Of a DNA stretch of 64,000 bases, positions 25,584 through 34,033 are shown piece by piece. Positions within the stretch are counted from its first letter, which is position 1; every line of letters begins with the position of its first letter. Source of the DNA: Oscillospiraceae bacterium (lineage in GTDB: Bacteria; Bacillota; Clostridia; Oscillospirales; Oscillospiraceae); assembly GCA_020025715.1 (NCBI GenBank), contig JAHHRQ010000004.1, positions 1 to 64,000 of the forward strand. The letters are read 5' to 3'. The position numbers and the translations under genes were made by a program. The notes beneath the pieces are model-generated. The model did no database searches. It saw only the letters and a program-made list of their open reading frames with translations, and had not been told where the DNA came from.

Positions 25584-26364
25584 GTCCTAATGCAACGTCT
25601 GAGGGAATACATACCCTCGCCCTGTCATCATACAGCCCCGGAACCTCAACGGAAATGCCGTAAAGACTGTCGATGATCTGTTTTGTGATTATGTCCTTGG
25701 GGTCGCCCTCACGGAGGAGTTTTCCGTCCTTTAAGGCGAGAACCCGGTTTGAGAACATATACGAATGTTCCGGATTGTGGGTGGTCTGAATTACGGTGTA
25801 GCCCTCAGAGGCCAGCGCCTTTGCCTGAGTTAAAACAAGCATCTGGTTTCCGAAGTCAAGGCTTGCCGTAGGTTCATCCAGCATTAAGATGCCTGCCTGC
25901 TGTACAAGTGCTCTTGCAATTACCGCAAGCTGGCGCTCGCCTCCGCTTATCCGGTTAAAGCTGCGTTTTCTCAGCTTCTCAATACCCATTTTCTCCATTG
26001 CCCATGACACCCTTTCAAGCTCCGCCTTGCCCGGCGTTCTGAATGTGCCCAGGGAGGAGGTAGTGCCCATTAAAACTATATCCTCAACGGTATAGTTAAA
26101 GCACGGGGCGGTGTTCTGGGGAATGTAGGCAACAAGGCGGGACATTTCCTTAACGGACAGGTCCTTAATATTTTTGCCGTCAATCCTGATTTCGCCCTTA
26201 TAGTCAGGCAAAAGACCCAGAATACAGCGGAAAAGAGTGCTCTTTCCCACACCGTTTGAGCCTAAGATTGATACAAACTCCCCTTTTTCTATGGTAAAGC
26301 TCAGGTCATGGAGAATTTCCCGCTCGCCATAGGAAAAGCATAAATTTTTAACCTCTATGCTCAT
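25573..26364 (-). CDS. ABC importer ATPase, FecE/BtuD type
   Basis: 263 residues. Walker A (GSNGVGKST), the Q-loop, signature ISGGERQL, Walker B (ILMLDEPTASLD) and the switch His (QTTHNPEH) are all present. Together with the overlapping FecCD permease it forms the core of an importer for iron-siderophore, haem, cobalamin or a metal ion. The substrate-binding lipoprotein is absent from the neighbourhood. Confidence 0.9.
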   Translation of the reverse strand: MSIEVKNLCFSYGEREILHDLSFTIEKGEFVSILGSNGVGKSTLFRCILGLLPDYKGEIRIDGKNIKDLSVKEMSRLVAYIPQNTAPCFNYTVEDIVLMGTTSSLGTFRTPGKAELERVSWAMEKMGIEKLRKRSFNRISGGERQLAVIARALVQQAGILMLDEPTASLDFGNQMLVLTQAKALASEGYTVIQTTHNPEHSYMFSNRVLALKDGKLLREGDPKDIITKQIIDSLYGISVEVPGLYDDRARVCIPSDVALGHEV

Positions 26365-27419
26365 CGCATTTCCTCCCTTCTGGTTATCAGAAACAGAAAG
26401 AAGGGTGCGCCGATAACTGAGGTGAGAATACCGATAGGAATTTCCGTTGAAGCGATGTTTCTGGAAAAATCATCCACTATCAGCAGAAACAGTCCCCCGC
26501 CGATTACAGCCCCCGGCAAAAGGTAGCGGTAATCAGAGCCAACAAGCCGGCGCATAACGTGGGGTATAACCAAGCCTACCCAGCCTATCATACCGGAAAC
26601 GGAAACCGCCGCGGCGGTAACAAGGGTAGCAGATATAACGGACACAAGTCTCAGCCGTCCCGCATCTACTCCCAGTGCTCTTGCCTCATCGTCGCCCATT
26701 GTGAGCACATTTAAGCGCCAGCGCAGAAGTATCATAGGCAGTAAACCGATAAGCATAGGCAGGATTATCATTTTAAGCTCTTTGTTGGTAGCTCCCACAA
26801 GAGAGCCCATAAGCCAGTATGTAATGGCGGGCAGCTTATTTGTAGGGTCGGCAACAAGCTTTATAAAGGAAGTGCCGGACTGGAAAAGTGAACTGACTAT
26901 AATTCCCGCCAGCACCAGTCCCATAAGCTTTTCACCTTTGGCTCTTTTGCTTATGAAAAACACCAGTGCAACGGTGATAAGGCTCATAAAAAAGGCGGAA
27001 AGAGTTATAAATCTTCCGGAAAGGCCGAGATATATGGCAAGTGCCGCGCCGAAGCCTGCACCCGCAGATGCACCCAGCACGTCAGGGGCTGCCATAGGGT
27101 TCTGGAATACGCCCTGATATGAAGCGCCTGCCGCGGAGAGACATGCGCCCACCAGCACAGCCATTAAAATTCTGGGCATACGGATATTAAATACCGCCAC
27201 TTCCTGAGTTTTACTCCAGAAAGGTTCTATTGCAAAACCAAGACGGTGGAGGAAAATTCCGAAAAGCTCTTTAGGCGGCACCGGGTAACGACCGAGCAAA
27301 AACGAAAGTATGATTGCCAGAAATAAAGCAGCTGAAAGAATTATCAGCACCATTCCCGGCGGCAGCTTTCGCCTTTCACGGCTTTCAGGCATGTCCGTAC
27401 TCATCGGCCCATGCCTCAA
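26361..27419 (-). CDS. FecCD/BtuC-type ABC importer permease
   Basis: 352 residues with about ten hydrophobic helices. The FecCD signatures are visible: RMPRILMAVLVGACLSAAGA, MAAPDVLGASAGAGFGA, and the coupling-helix region ARALGVDAGRLRL, then GWVGLVIPHVMR. It overlaps the ATPase gene by four bases and the upstream NTPase gene by 35 bases, so the three are cotranscribed and translationally coupled. The substrate cannot be assigned without the binding protein. Confidence 0.9.
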   Translation of the reverse strand: MRHGPMSTDMPESRERRKLPPGMVLIILSAALFLAIILSFLLGRYPVPPKELFGIFLHRLGFAIEPFWSKTQEVAVFNIRMPRILMAVLVGACLSAAGASYQGVFQNPMAAPDVLGASAGAGFGAALAIYLGLSGRFITLSAFFMSLITVALVFFISKRAKGEKLMGLVLAGIIVSSLFQSGTSFIKLVADPTNKLPAITYWLMGSLVGATNKELKMIILPMLIGLLPMILLRWRLNVLTMGDDEARALGVDAGRLRLVSVISATLVTAAAVSVSGMIGWVGLVIPHVMRRLVGSDYRYLLPGAVIGGGLFLLIVDDFSRNIASTEIPIGILTSVIGAPFFLFLITRREEMR

Positions 27420-27981
27420 CTATGCGCTTTGCCTTCATATCGTCCGGTCCCTCAACCTCTAAAACGATAGTGTCGGGGTCGGCAAGCAGCGCCTCTCGCA
27501 GAGCCATAACATACATGCTGTATTTTTCGCCCAGTCCCAGATGATTACGCAGCTCCTCTGCGTTCTCGAAGCCTTTGAGCACGCCGATAATGGGCTGGTC
27601 GTAATTTAAAAAGTCCTGCAAAGCATTGCGGAACTGGGGAATTACCATTTCAAAGCCGCCGAACTCGTCAATCAGAGAGAAGGGATAATACTGTGCCTCT
27701 TCAAGCAGTCTCTTGCCCTCGTTTCTGAAAACCTCGTTATCGGTTTTGGGAGGTTCAACGGTATAATCTAAAAATCTTTGCCCCTCAAAGCCCTGCACTC
27801 CACCTGCAGCGGCGGCAGGCAGAATTTCAAAGCCGGTGAGCTTACCGTTTTCATCTGTCATGCGCTGAGTGATAAAGCCTCCGGCAAAAGTGAGGCTGTC
27901 GCCTAAAGCGTTTTTTATCATGGTAGTTTTACCGCAGCCGGAAGGGCCGGTTAAAAAAAGATGTTTTTTTATGATAATCAC
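27385..27981 (-). CDS. THEP1-type P-loop nucleoside-triphosphatase
   Basis: 198 residues. Walker A GPSGCGKTT lies near the N-terminus, followed by GGFITQRMTDENGKLTGFEI and a Walker B-like LIDEFGGFEM, the order seen in THEP1/NTPase_1 proteins that hydrolyse NTPs. It is fused by overlap to the FecCD permease gene. An NTPase of this kind in a metal or cofactor importer operon might act in substrate processing or energised uptake control, but this is inference. Confidence 0.78.
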   Translation of the reverse strand: MIIIKKHLFLTGPSGCGKTTMIKNALGDSLTFAGGFITQRMTDENGKLTGFEILPAAAAGGVQGFEGQRFLDYTVEPPKTDNEVFRNEGKRLLEEAQYYPFSLIDEFGGFEMVIPQFRNALQDFLNYDQPIIGVLKGFENAEELRNHLGLGEKYSMYVMALREALLADPDTIVLEVEGPDDMKAKRIVEAWADEYGHA

Positions 27982-28041
27982 TCCAAATACAAGTTTTTAT
28001 TTTTAAGAAAATTATACTATTAAAGTACGCGTTTGTAAACC

Positions 28042-28449
28042 TTACTCAATGTCCAAAATGTCCATTACCCATGTGACAAGTCTTACCGTAAAGCGCCGAT
28101 CCCGTATGTAATCAAGGTCCGCATCAATAGATGAGGAGCGCTTAATGTGCAGCCGATAGCAGATATTATGGAGCAGCCACTCCGCCGACATGTTTTCAAA
28201 GCTGCGGGGCGTAAGGTCGGTATTGGCGATAACGGCGCAGACGCGGTGGCGGATAAACTCCGAGTTAACGAGGTATGAATTTCTGATTTTGGCGGCGTCG
28301 TCATAAAATTCTATTTTGCAGTCAGGGCCGTAACAAGAAAGTACGGAGTTAATTTCATCTTCCGCCTCTTTAAGGGTATAATGAGGCTTTGTATGCGCTC
28401 TCACATACTCAAGCATTGCTTTTCTTTTTCCCGTTTTCACCGACACCAC
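28042..28449 (-). CDS. Hypothetical protein, no family recognised
   Basis: 135 residues from a GTG start at 28449; an ATG at 28416 is possible, giving 124 residues. The N-terminus is basic and the centre contains CKIEFYDDAAKIRNSYLV and NMSAEWLLHNICYRLH. No signal peptide or transmembrane helix is visible. It lies 60 bases upstream of the NTPase gene on the same strand and may belong to the importer operon. I do not recognise its function. Confidence 0.55.
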   Translation of the reverse strand: MVSVKTGKRKAMLEYVRAHTKPHYTLKEAEDEINSVLSCYGPDCKIEFYDDAAKIRNSYLVNSEFIRHRVCAVIANTDLTPRSFENMSAEWLLHNICYRLHIKRSSSIDADLDYIRDRRFTVRLVTWVMDILDIE

Positions 28450-28492
28450 CTGCCCTTAAAAAATATGATAACACAAAAATTTACAAAATAAA

Positions 28493-28582
28493 ACAGGCAT
28501 AAGTCCGCCTGTGTACATACATTTCCATTTTTTGCAATTAAATTACATATAAAAATACTCTTCCTTTATGGGGAAGAGTATT
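28493..28582 (-). terminator. Two tandem hairpin terminators after the hydrolase gene
   Basis: First on the minus strand: AATACTCTTCC/GGAAGAGTATT, overlapping the stop codon region and followed by T5. Then ACAGGC/GCCTGT (28493-28512) followed by a T-rich stretch. Together they insulate the hypothetical gene and importer operon from the cell division side. Confidence 0.75.
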
Positions 28583-29516
28583 AAATATAGAAAAATTCCT
28601 TTATAGCCGCCTTATAGCCCTTGGGGTCAACGGCAATGCTCTGTGCATGGTCGGCACCGGGGACAGAAAAAAGCTTTTTTCTTGTTTTGCAGGCATTATA
28701 CAGCCGCGCCGTCATCTCGGGCTTTACCTGTTCATCTGCAAGACCCTGCACAAAAAGCACCGGAACCGAAGCTTTCTCAAGCATTTTAAGAGGGCTGCTC
28801 TCTTTAAAATTATAGCCCGCCCTGAATTTGCACATAAGGCTCACCAGAGGCACGAAGGGAAAGACAGGCAGTTTAAAAATCTGCTTAAAGGATTGAGAAA
28901 ACTGCTCATACACCGAGCAGAATGCAGAATCGGAAATAATGCCCTTAACCTGCCTCGGCAGCTTTTCGCCGGATGCTGCAAGCACTGCGGAGCCGCCCAT
29001 GGAGATACCGTGGAGAATAATTTCGCAGTCCTCGCCGTAGCGCTTAACAAGGTACTCTGCCCATTTAATACAGTCCAGACAGTCAAGGGTGCCGAAGCCT
29101 ATGTATCTGCCCTCGCTCTCGCCGTGGGCTCTGTCGTCAGGGAGAAGCATATTATAGCCGTTTTCATGGTAAAACTTCATGAACTGGCCGAATTCATTGA
29201 GAGCATTTGAGCGGCAGCCGTGAATTCCCAGAACGAATTTTTTCCCGCCCTGAGGGTTGGGATAAATTCTGCCGTGAAGTCTCAGGCCGTCAAAGCTGTC
29301 TATATAAACGTCCTCATAGGGCATCTTTTTTACGTATTTATAGGCGATTGCCGCCGCTTTCTGGTGGGGGCTGCCCTTATAATGCGAAAGACTTGCCAGC
29401 TTCTTCATGCTTTTTTCGCTTGGATTGCCCAGCATACCGAAGTTAAAGAAGTGGTCGGTTAAAAAATACAGCAGCACAAAAACTGCAATCAGCACTGCAA
29501 CAATAGTAATAATCAT
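28581..29516 (-). CDS. Membrane-anchored alpha/beta hydrolase
   Basis: 311 residues with an N-terminal transmembrane helix (~3-24). The hydrolase triad can be read: nucleophile in GISMGGSAV, Asp in VQGLADEQVKPE, His in GADHAQS. HGCRSN is the usual oxyanion region. It fits serine aminopeptidase S33/BAAT-like families often annotated as lysophospholipase or esterase. The start overlaps the stop of the BrkB-family gene by four bases. The substrate is unknown. Confidence 0.85.
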   Translation of the reverse strand: MIITIVAVLIAVFVLLYFLTDHFFNFGMLGNPSEKSMKKLASLSHYKGSPHQKAAAIAYKYVKKMPYEDVYIDSFDGLRLHGRIYPNPQGGKKFVLGIHGCRSNALNEFGQFMKFYHENGYNMLLPDDRAHGESEGRYIGFGTLDCLDCIKWAEYLVKRYGEDCEIILHGISMGGSAVLAASGEKLPRQVKGIISDSAFCSVYEQFSQSFKQIFKLPVFPFVPLVSLMCKFRAGYNFKESSPLKMLEKASVPVLFVQGLADEQVKPEMTARLYNACKTRKKLFSVPGADHAQSIAVDPKGYKAAIKEFFYI

Positions 29517-30499
29517 GCCTTATCCTTTTTATCTGCTTTCTTTCTGTATTTTCCCCCGTGGAGCTTACCCCGCTTTTCTGCAATTCTTATGCGGTTGCGG
29601 GATCTGGAAAGCAGATCCTTATACTCGTAATACTTTTCTCTCAGCTCATAGACCTTAATTCTGCCCTCGGTGAGCTTATTCATCTCAACTGCTCTCCGCT
29701 CATTCCTTATAGCCACGTTAAACGCCGCACCAATATAAATAATCTGGCAGAAGGTGTAAAGCCACAGCATCAGCAAAATTATAGATGCGATGGAGCCGTA
29801 AACTATGGAATACTTGGTGGACATGTTTATAAAAACCGAGAAGAAAGCACTCATTAAAACCGTAGCCACGGTTGCAAGGATAGCGCCGGGGAAAAGGCCG
29901 TATTTGTCGTTTTTCTGCCTTGCAATCCAGTAAAGGCACCAGAATATAAGAAGCATTATACCGGCAAGAATAAGGAACCTTATCCAAACCCATGACGCGC
30001 TTATATCATAGAAAGGCAGAATTTTGTTTATAAAATCAAGCATTACTCTGCCGGTTAAAATAACAAGCATTGCAAAATACATTGCGGCAAGGAAAGCGAA
30101 GGAAAACAGCACGCTGAACACAAAATACATTATGCCCTTATAGCGCACGCCCCCCTGAAGGTCACCGATAGTGACGATAATCGTCCTGATTGCGGCAGAA
30201 GATGATGTAACCAGAACGGTAAGTGCCGCCACAAGGACAGTAGGGCTTTTGCTCAAATACACATACTGAATGTATTCGTTCACCGTTTCCGCAGCGTCCG
30301 GCGTAATGAAATCGTTCACCATGTCCAGCGCCTCCAGAACCTTAGCGCTGTTGCTTCCCAGAAGATAATAAAGGCATATTATCAGCGGGAAAAAGGTCAT
30401 GGTCATATAATAAGAAAGTCCCGCAGAAGCACGGCTTATTCTTTTTTCAGAGTACAGTCCGACAAGGTCGGCCAGAATAAAAAGATTTGTTTTCCTCAT
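29513..30499 (-). CDS. YihY/BrkB family membrane protein
   Basis: 328 residues, six hydrophobic helices and a basic C-terminal tail rich in Lys and Arg. SRASAGLSYYMTMTFFPLII and the helix preceding YCGSIASIILLMLWLY-like segments fit the YihY/UPF0761 (BrkB) family; these are not proven RNases despite older names. The start was set at the ATG at 30499, which has GGAG upstream; the longer reading from 30532 would begin inside the ftsZ terminator. Confidence 0.85.
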   Translation of the reverse strand: MRKTNLFILADLVGLYSEKRISRASAGLSYYMTMTFFPLIICLYYLLGSNSAKVLEALDMVNDFITPDAAETVNEYIQYVYLSKSPTVLVAALTVLVTSSSAAIRTIIVTIGDLQGGVRYKGIMYFVFSVLFSFAFLAAMYFAMLVILTGRVMLDFINKILPFYDISASWVWIRFLILAGIMLLIFWCLYWIARQKNDKYGLFPGAILATVATVLMSAFFSVFINMSTKYSIVYGSIASIILLMLWLYTFCQIIYIGAAFNVAIRNERRAVEMNKLTEGRIKVYELREKYYEYKDLLSRSRNRIRIAEKRGKLHGGKYRKKADKKDKA

Positions 30500-30519
30500 A
30501 GCGAGATCTCCGGGAAGAT

Positions 30520-30545
30520 AAAAAGCCCCCAAAATGGGGGCTTTT
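30520..30545 (-). terminator. ftsZ terminator
   Basis: Perfect AAAAGCCCCC/GGGGGCTTTT stem with a five-base loop and a T5 run on the minus strand, 20 bases after the ftsZ stop. It closes the division gene cluster. Confidence 0.92.
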
Positions 30546-30564
30546 CGTAATTTATTGAAAGGGA

Positions 30565-31731
30565 TTATTTGCTGTTAAAGATTTTGAAGATGCTGTCGAA
30601 GGGGTCCTCAGCCTGCTCAGGCTCGCTCTCTTCCTTAATGGAAGGAGGAACAGCAGCGGCAGATGCGGCCTTCTCAGCAGCTCCGGTAAAGAGGCCGGCG
30701 CCCATAGGAACAGCGCTCTTTACGCCGGATACGGGAGCAGAAGCCGCTTTCTCAGCAGCAGCCTCAGCATTGTTGTTTTCCTCAAATCCGGTTGCAATAA
30801 CAGTAACTCTGATTTCATCCTGAAGTGTTTCATCGAAGGTTGCACCGAAGATGATGTTTGCATCGGGATGTGCGGCCTCCTGAACAAGGTTTGCAGCGGC
30901 TTCAACATCTTCAAGACCCATATCCTCAGAGCCGGTGATATTGATAAGCACGCCTCTTGCACCGTTGATGGAAGTCTCCATCAGGGGGCTTGCAACTGCC
31001 ATTCTTGCGGCATCCTCTGCCTTGCCCTTGCCTGCTGCATGGCCAACGCCCATGTGAGCAAAGCCGGCATCCTTCATTATGCAGGTAACGTCTGCAAAGT
31101 CAAGGTTAATGAAGCCTGTGTTCTTAATGAGGTTGGAAATGGAGGTAACAGCCTGTCTCAGTACATCATCAGCGATTTCGAAAGCGTTTGCAAGGGTAAC
31201 TTTCTGGTCGGTAGCGTATTTAAGACGGTCGTTAGGAATAATAAGGAGAGAGTCAACTCTGCCCAGAAGTTCCTTAATACCGGCATTTGCCTGATCCATA
31301 CGGCGCTTACCCTCAAACTTGAAGGGCTTGGTTACAACACCGACGGTGAGTATGCCTGCCTCACGGGCAATCTCTGCAACGGTAGGTGCAGCACCGGTAC
31401 CGGTACCGCCGCCCATGCCGGCGGTGATAAACACCATATCGGCATCCTCGATTGCCTTTGCAATATTATTGCGGCTCTCCTCAGCGGAACGCTTGCCCAC
31501 TTCGGGGTCGGAGCCTGCGCCCTGACCATGAGTCATTTTTTCACCGATCTGAAGCTTCTGGTCTGCGTTAGAAACTGCAAGAGCCTGCTTATCGGTATTT
31601 ATTGCTATAAATTCGACACCCTGTGTGCCGGCCTTCACCATTCTGTTTACTACGTTGTTACCGGCACCGCCGACACCAACAACTTTTATTGTGACAACGT
31701 TTTCCGGTCCTGCTTCGGCTTTGAAATCCAT
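30565..31731 (-). CDS. ftsZ: Cell division GTPase FtsZ
   Basis: 388 residues. The tubulin-type signature [10 protein letters not shown] is at about 107-116 and the synergy-loop region ([15 protein letters not shown]) is intact. A Pro/Ala/Glu-rich linker leads to a short C-terminal tail ([13 protein letters not shown]). FtsZ polymerises into the division ring. The start at 31731 is preferred because GGAGG lies seven bases upstream; the ATG two codons earlier is only one base from it. It is the last gene of the division cluster and is followed by a strong terminator. Confidence 0.97.
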   Translation of the reverse strand: MDFKAEAGPENVVTIKVVGVGGAGNNVVNRMVKAGTQGVEFIAINTDKQALAVSNADQKLQIGEKMTHGQGAGSDPEVGKRSAEESRNNIAKAIEDADMVFITAGMGGGTGTGAAPTVAEIAREAGILTVGVVTKPFKFEGKRRMDQANAGIKELLGRVDSLLIIPNDRLKYATDQKVTLANAFEIADDVLRQAVTSISNLIKNTGFINLDFADVTCIMKDAGFAHMGVGHAAGKGKAEDAARMAVASPLMETSINGARGVLINITGSEDMGLEDVEAAANLVQEAAHPDANIIFGATFDETLQDEIRVTVIATGFEENNNAEAAAEKAASAPVSGVKSAVPMGAGLFTGAAEKAASAAAVPPSIKEESEPEQAEDPFDSIFKIFNSK

Positions 31732-31875
31732 GTCCATGCCTCCCTGTATATTCTTAGATCACTCAATAGTGACAATTAGCTTTCGGTCTATCATATTTTA
31801 TTACATTTTTCTTTATAGGTCAATAGGTTTTTTCATTTTTCCGAAAACTTTTGTAAACAATTTGTAATATCGCGC

Positions 31876-32661
31876 TTAATTCGGGCTGAAATGTGCTGCT
31901 GTAACGTCAGAAACGTTAATAATGCCCATATCTCCTGACATAAGCTTGTCCAAAACCGTGACAAGCATACCGAATTTTCTCTCAATCTGGTCATTTCTTC
32001 CCAGAACAACGGTATATCTGCCGTCATAGAAAATTTCGGGGCTGTCGGGATTTGAAAAATCTATGCTCTCGGTCTTTAAATAAAGGCCGCGCTCTTCAAG
32101 CTGGTAAAGAATGTCCGCAAGGTAATTCACCACGTCCTCGCTGCCATCCTCGGTGGTCATTTTTTCACCGATAAGCAGAGTGCCGGGGGAAATTCCGTAG
32201 ACCGGGATTAGGCTCCCGGTCTCCTCTTCCGTTGCTTTACCAAGCATTTTGCAGCTGTGGTCAAAGGTCCAGTTTTCATCGCCCAGGGGGATGTAAGCCA
32301 GAGCCTCACTCTCCGTTACTTCTATCTTAACCTTATTAGGCAGCTTACGCTCGATAGAAACTTTTTCGATATAAGGCAGTTTTGCAAAGGCGCGGCTCAG
32401 CGCAGCAAATCTGTCAAAGAAGAACAGGTTATCGCCCTGCTCAATATCAAGAGCTCTTATAATCTCCTGATCGCTGTAATGCTTATTTCCCTCCACCGTC
32501 ACATCGGACACGCGGAAAAACACACTCATTACAAATATTATAGCCACCATTATGAGAAAAAACATAAGCGGGGCTGCAATACTGCTGCGCCGTTTTGGGA
32601 GCTTAAAGCGCTCTTCCCGCTTGGTTTCAGGCGGCTGTTGGCCGCGATAAGAAGCTGCCAT
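31876..32661 (-). CDS. ftsQ: Cell division protein FtsQ/DivIB
   Basis: 261 residues. Basic cytoplasmic N-terminus, one transmembrane helix (~31-50), then a POTRA domain (VSDVTVEGNKHYSDQEII) and the beta domain. FtsQ/DivIB links the divisome to septal wall synthesis with FtsL and FtsW. It starts 18 bases after murA1 and precedes ftsZ, the usual order. Confidence 0.9.
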   Translation of the reverse strand: MAASYRGQQPPETKREERFKLPKRRSSIAAPLMFFLIMVAIIFVMSVFFRVSDVTVEGNKHYSDQEIIRALDIEQGDNLFFFDRFAALSRAFAKLPYIEKVSIERKLPNKVKIEVTESEALAYIPLGDENWTFDHSCKMLGKATEEETGSLIPVYGISPGTLLIGEKMTTEDGSEDVVNYLADILYQLEERGLYLKTESIDFSNPDSPEIFYDGRYTVVLGRNDQIERKFGMLVTVLDKLMSGDMGIINVSDVTAAHFSPN

Positions 32662-32679
32662 AGTATACTCCTGTCTCAG

Positions 32680-33924
32680 TTATGTTTCAAGATAAACTTC
32701 TCCGCCAAGTGTTCTCAGCGCCTCATCAAAGCGCTCATATCCCCGCCGGACATGCCCTTCATCCATAATAACACTCTCGCCCTCGGCGGAAAGAGCGGCG
32801 ATTATCATGGCGGCACCGCCTCTTAAGTCCGTTGCATTAAGAGCGGTTCCGTGAAGCTCATTAACGCCCTTAATAAAAGCGGTCTTGCCCTCAATGTCTA
32901 TATCTGCGCCCAGCCTTCTAAGCTCCGGCACATGGCGGAAACGGTTGCGGAAGATATTTTCCTCGATAGTGCTCTCCCCTGCGGCCTTTAAAAGCGCCGC
33001 CATTAAAACCGGCTGAGCGTCGGTGGGAAAGCCGGGGTAAGGCGCGGTGGAAATGCCCTTTACAGCTCTCAGCTTTCCAGGACAAGCCACCCGCAAACTA
33101 TGCGTTCCGCTTATTATATCACAGCCGGACTGATTTAGGAAGTACAAAACTGACGAAAATTCTGCACCTTTTAACTGAATATCGCCTCCACATGCAGCAC
33201 ATGCACAGCATAAGGTGGCTGCGGCTATCCTGTCGGGGATAATCCGGTTCAAAACGTACTTCTTCGGTTTGAAGCCTTCTATGTCTATAATTTCCGTTCC
33301 GTCCCCCGAAATTTCCGCTCCCGCTGCCCGCAAAAATTCGGCCAGCGCCACAATCTCCGGCTCTCTGGCCGCTCCTATCAGCTTGGTTTTTCCCTTTGCG
33401 GCACAGGCGGCAAGAAGTATATTTTCCGTAGCGCCCACGCTGGGAAAAGGAAGATTTATGGTACAGCCCTTAAGCTCGCTTTTCTTACAGTAGATTTCTC
33501 CCCCCTCTTCCTCTATATCCGCTCCAAGCTCACGGAGGGATTTCAGGTGGAGGTCTATGGGTCTTTCACCAAGCTGACAGCCGCCGGGGGGTGACAGTCT
33601 GGCTTCTCCGCAGCGGGCAAGGAGAGCACCCATAAATATAACCGAGGAGCGCATTTCCTCCATTAAATCGGGAGGAATATGAGAAAGGGAGAGAGGGCGG
33701 GAGTCTATGTACAGCTGATTTCCGCTCATTTCAGCCTTACAGCCTAAATGGCGGAGGATTTTCAGCGCCGCATCCACATCCCGCAGCTTAGGCGTATTTA
33801 AAAGCACGCACTCCATGGGTGAAACTATGGAGGCAGCGATAATGGGCAGCGAGGCGTTCTTTGAGCCCTGCACCCGAATGGAGCCGGAAAGCTTCCTTCC
33901 GCCTCTTACATGCCATATATCCAT
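32680..33924 (-). CDS. murA: UDP-N-acetylglucosamine 1-carboxyvinyltransferase, copy 1
   Basis: 414 residues. First committed step of peptidoglycan synthesis, adding enolpyruvyl to UDP-GlcNAc. The catalytic loop PPGGCQLGERP carries Cys116, the fosfomycin target. KN22 (SKNASLP) and the Arg-rich C-terminal region are also present. A second, more typical murA lies at 61586-62893 and the two share the same plan, so this copy may serve septal or sporulation-linked synthesis. Confidence 0.92.
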   Translation of the reverse strand: MDIWHVRGGRKLSGSIRVQGSKNASLPIIAASIVSPMECVLLNTPKLRDVDAALKILRHLGCKAEMSGNQLYIDSRPLSLSHIPPDLMEEMRSSVIFMGALLARCGEARLSPPGGCQLGERPIDLHLKSLRELGADIEEEGGEIYCKKSELKGCTINLPFPSVGATENILLAACAAKGKTKLIGAAREPEIVALAEFLRAAGAEISGDGTEIIDIEGFKPKKYVLNRIIPDRIAAATLCCACAACGGDIQLKGAEFSSVLYFLNQSGCDIISGTHSLRVACPGKLRAVKGISTAPYPGFPTDAQPVLMAALLKAAGESTIEENIFRNRFRHVPELRRLGADIDIEGKTAFIKGVNELHGTALNATDLRGGAAMIIAALSAEGESVIMDEGHVRRGYERFDEALRTLGGEVYLET

Positions 33925-33984
33925 TTTTTATACCTCCTGCGCATCAAAATCAAACTATCCTATGCGTGGAAGGAAAAAGATGTT

Positions 33985-34013
33985 AAAAGGCGCGGGGATT
34001 TCCCCTGCGCCTT
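33985..34013. terminator. Hairpin inside the division cluster, between murG and murA1
   Basis: AAGGCGC-GGGGA pairs with TCCCC-T-GCGCCTT; four T follow on the minus strand and TTTT occurs after a gap on the plus strand. It may attenuate transcription from murG into murA1-ftsQ-ftsZ or act as an mRNA processing site. Confidence 0.6.
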
Positions 34014-34033
34014 ATCTTTTGTAAAATGGTTTA

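Noticed and set aside
30500..30532. Longer N-terminus for the BrkB-family protein
   Set aside because: The extra 11 codons lie in the ftsZ terminator and lack a ribosome site.
30868..31779. Plus-strand open frame of 303 codons opposite ftsZ
   Set aside because: It is the antisense shadow of a highly conserved gene, has no known motif, and its composition follows from ftsZ codon bias.
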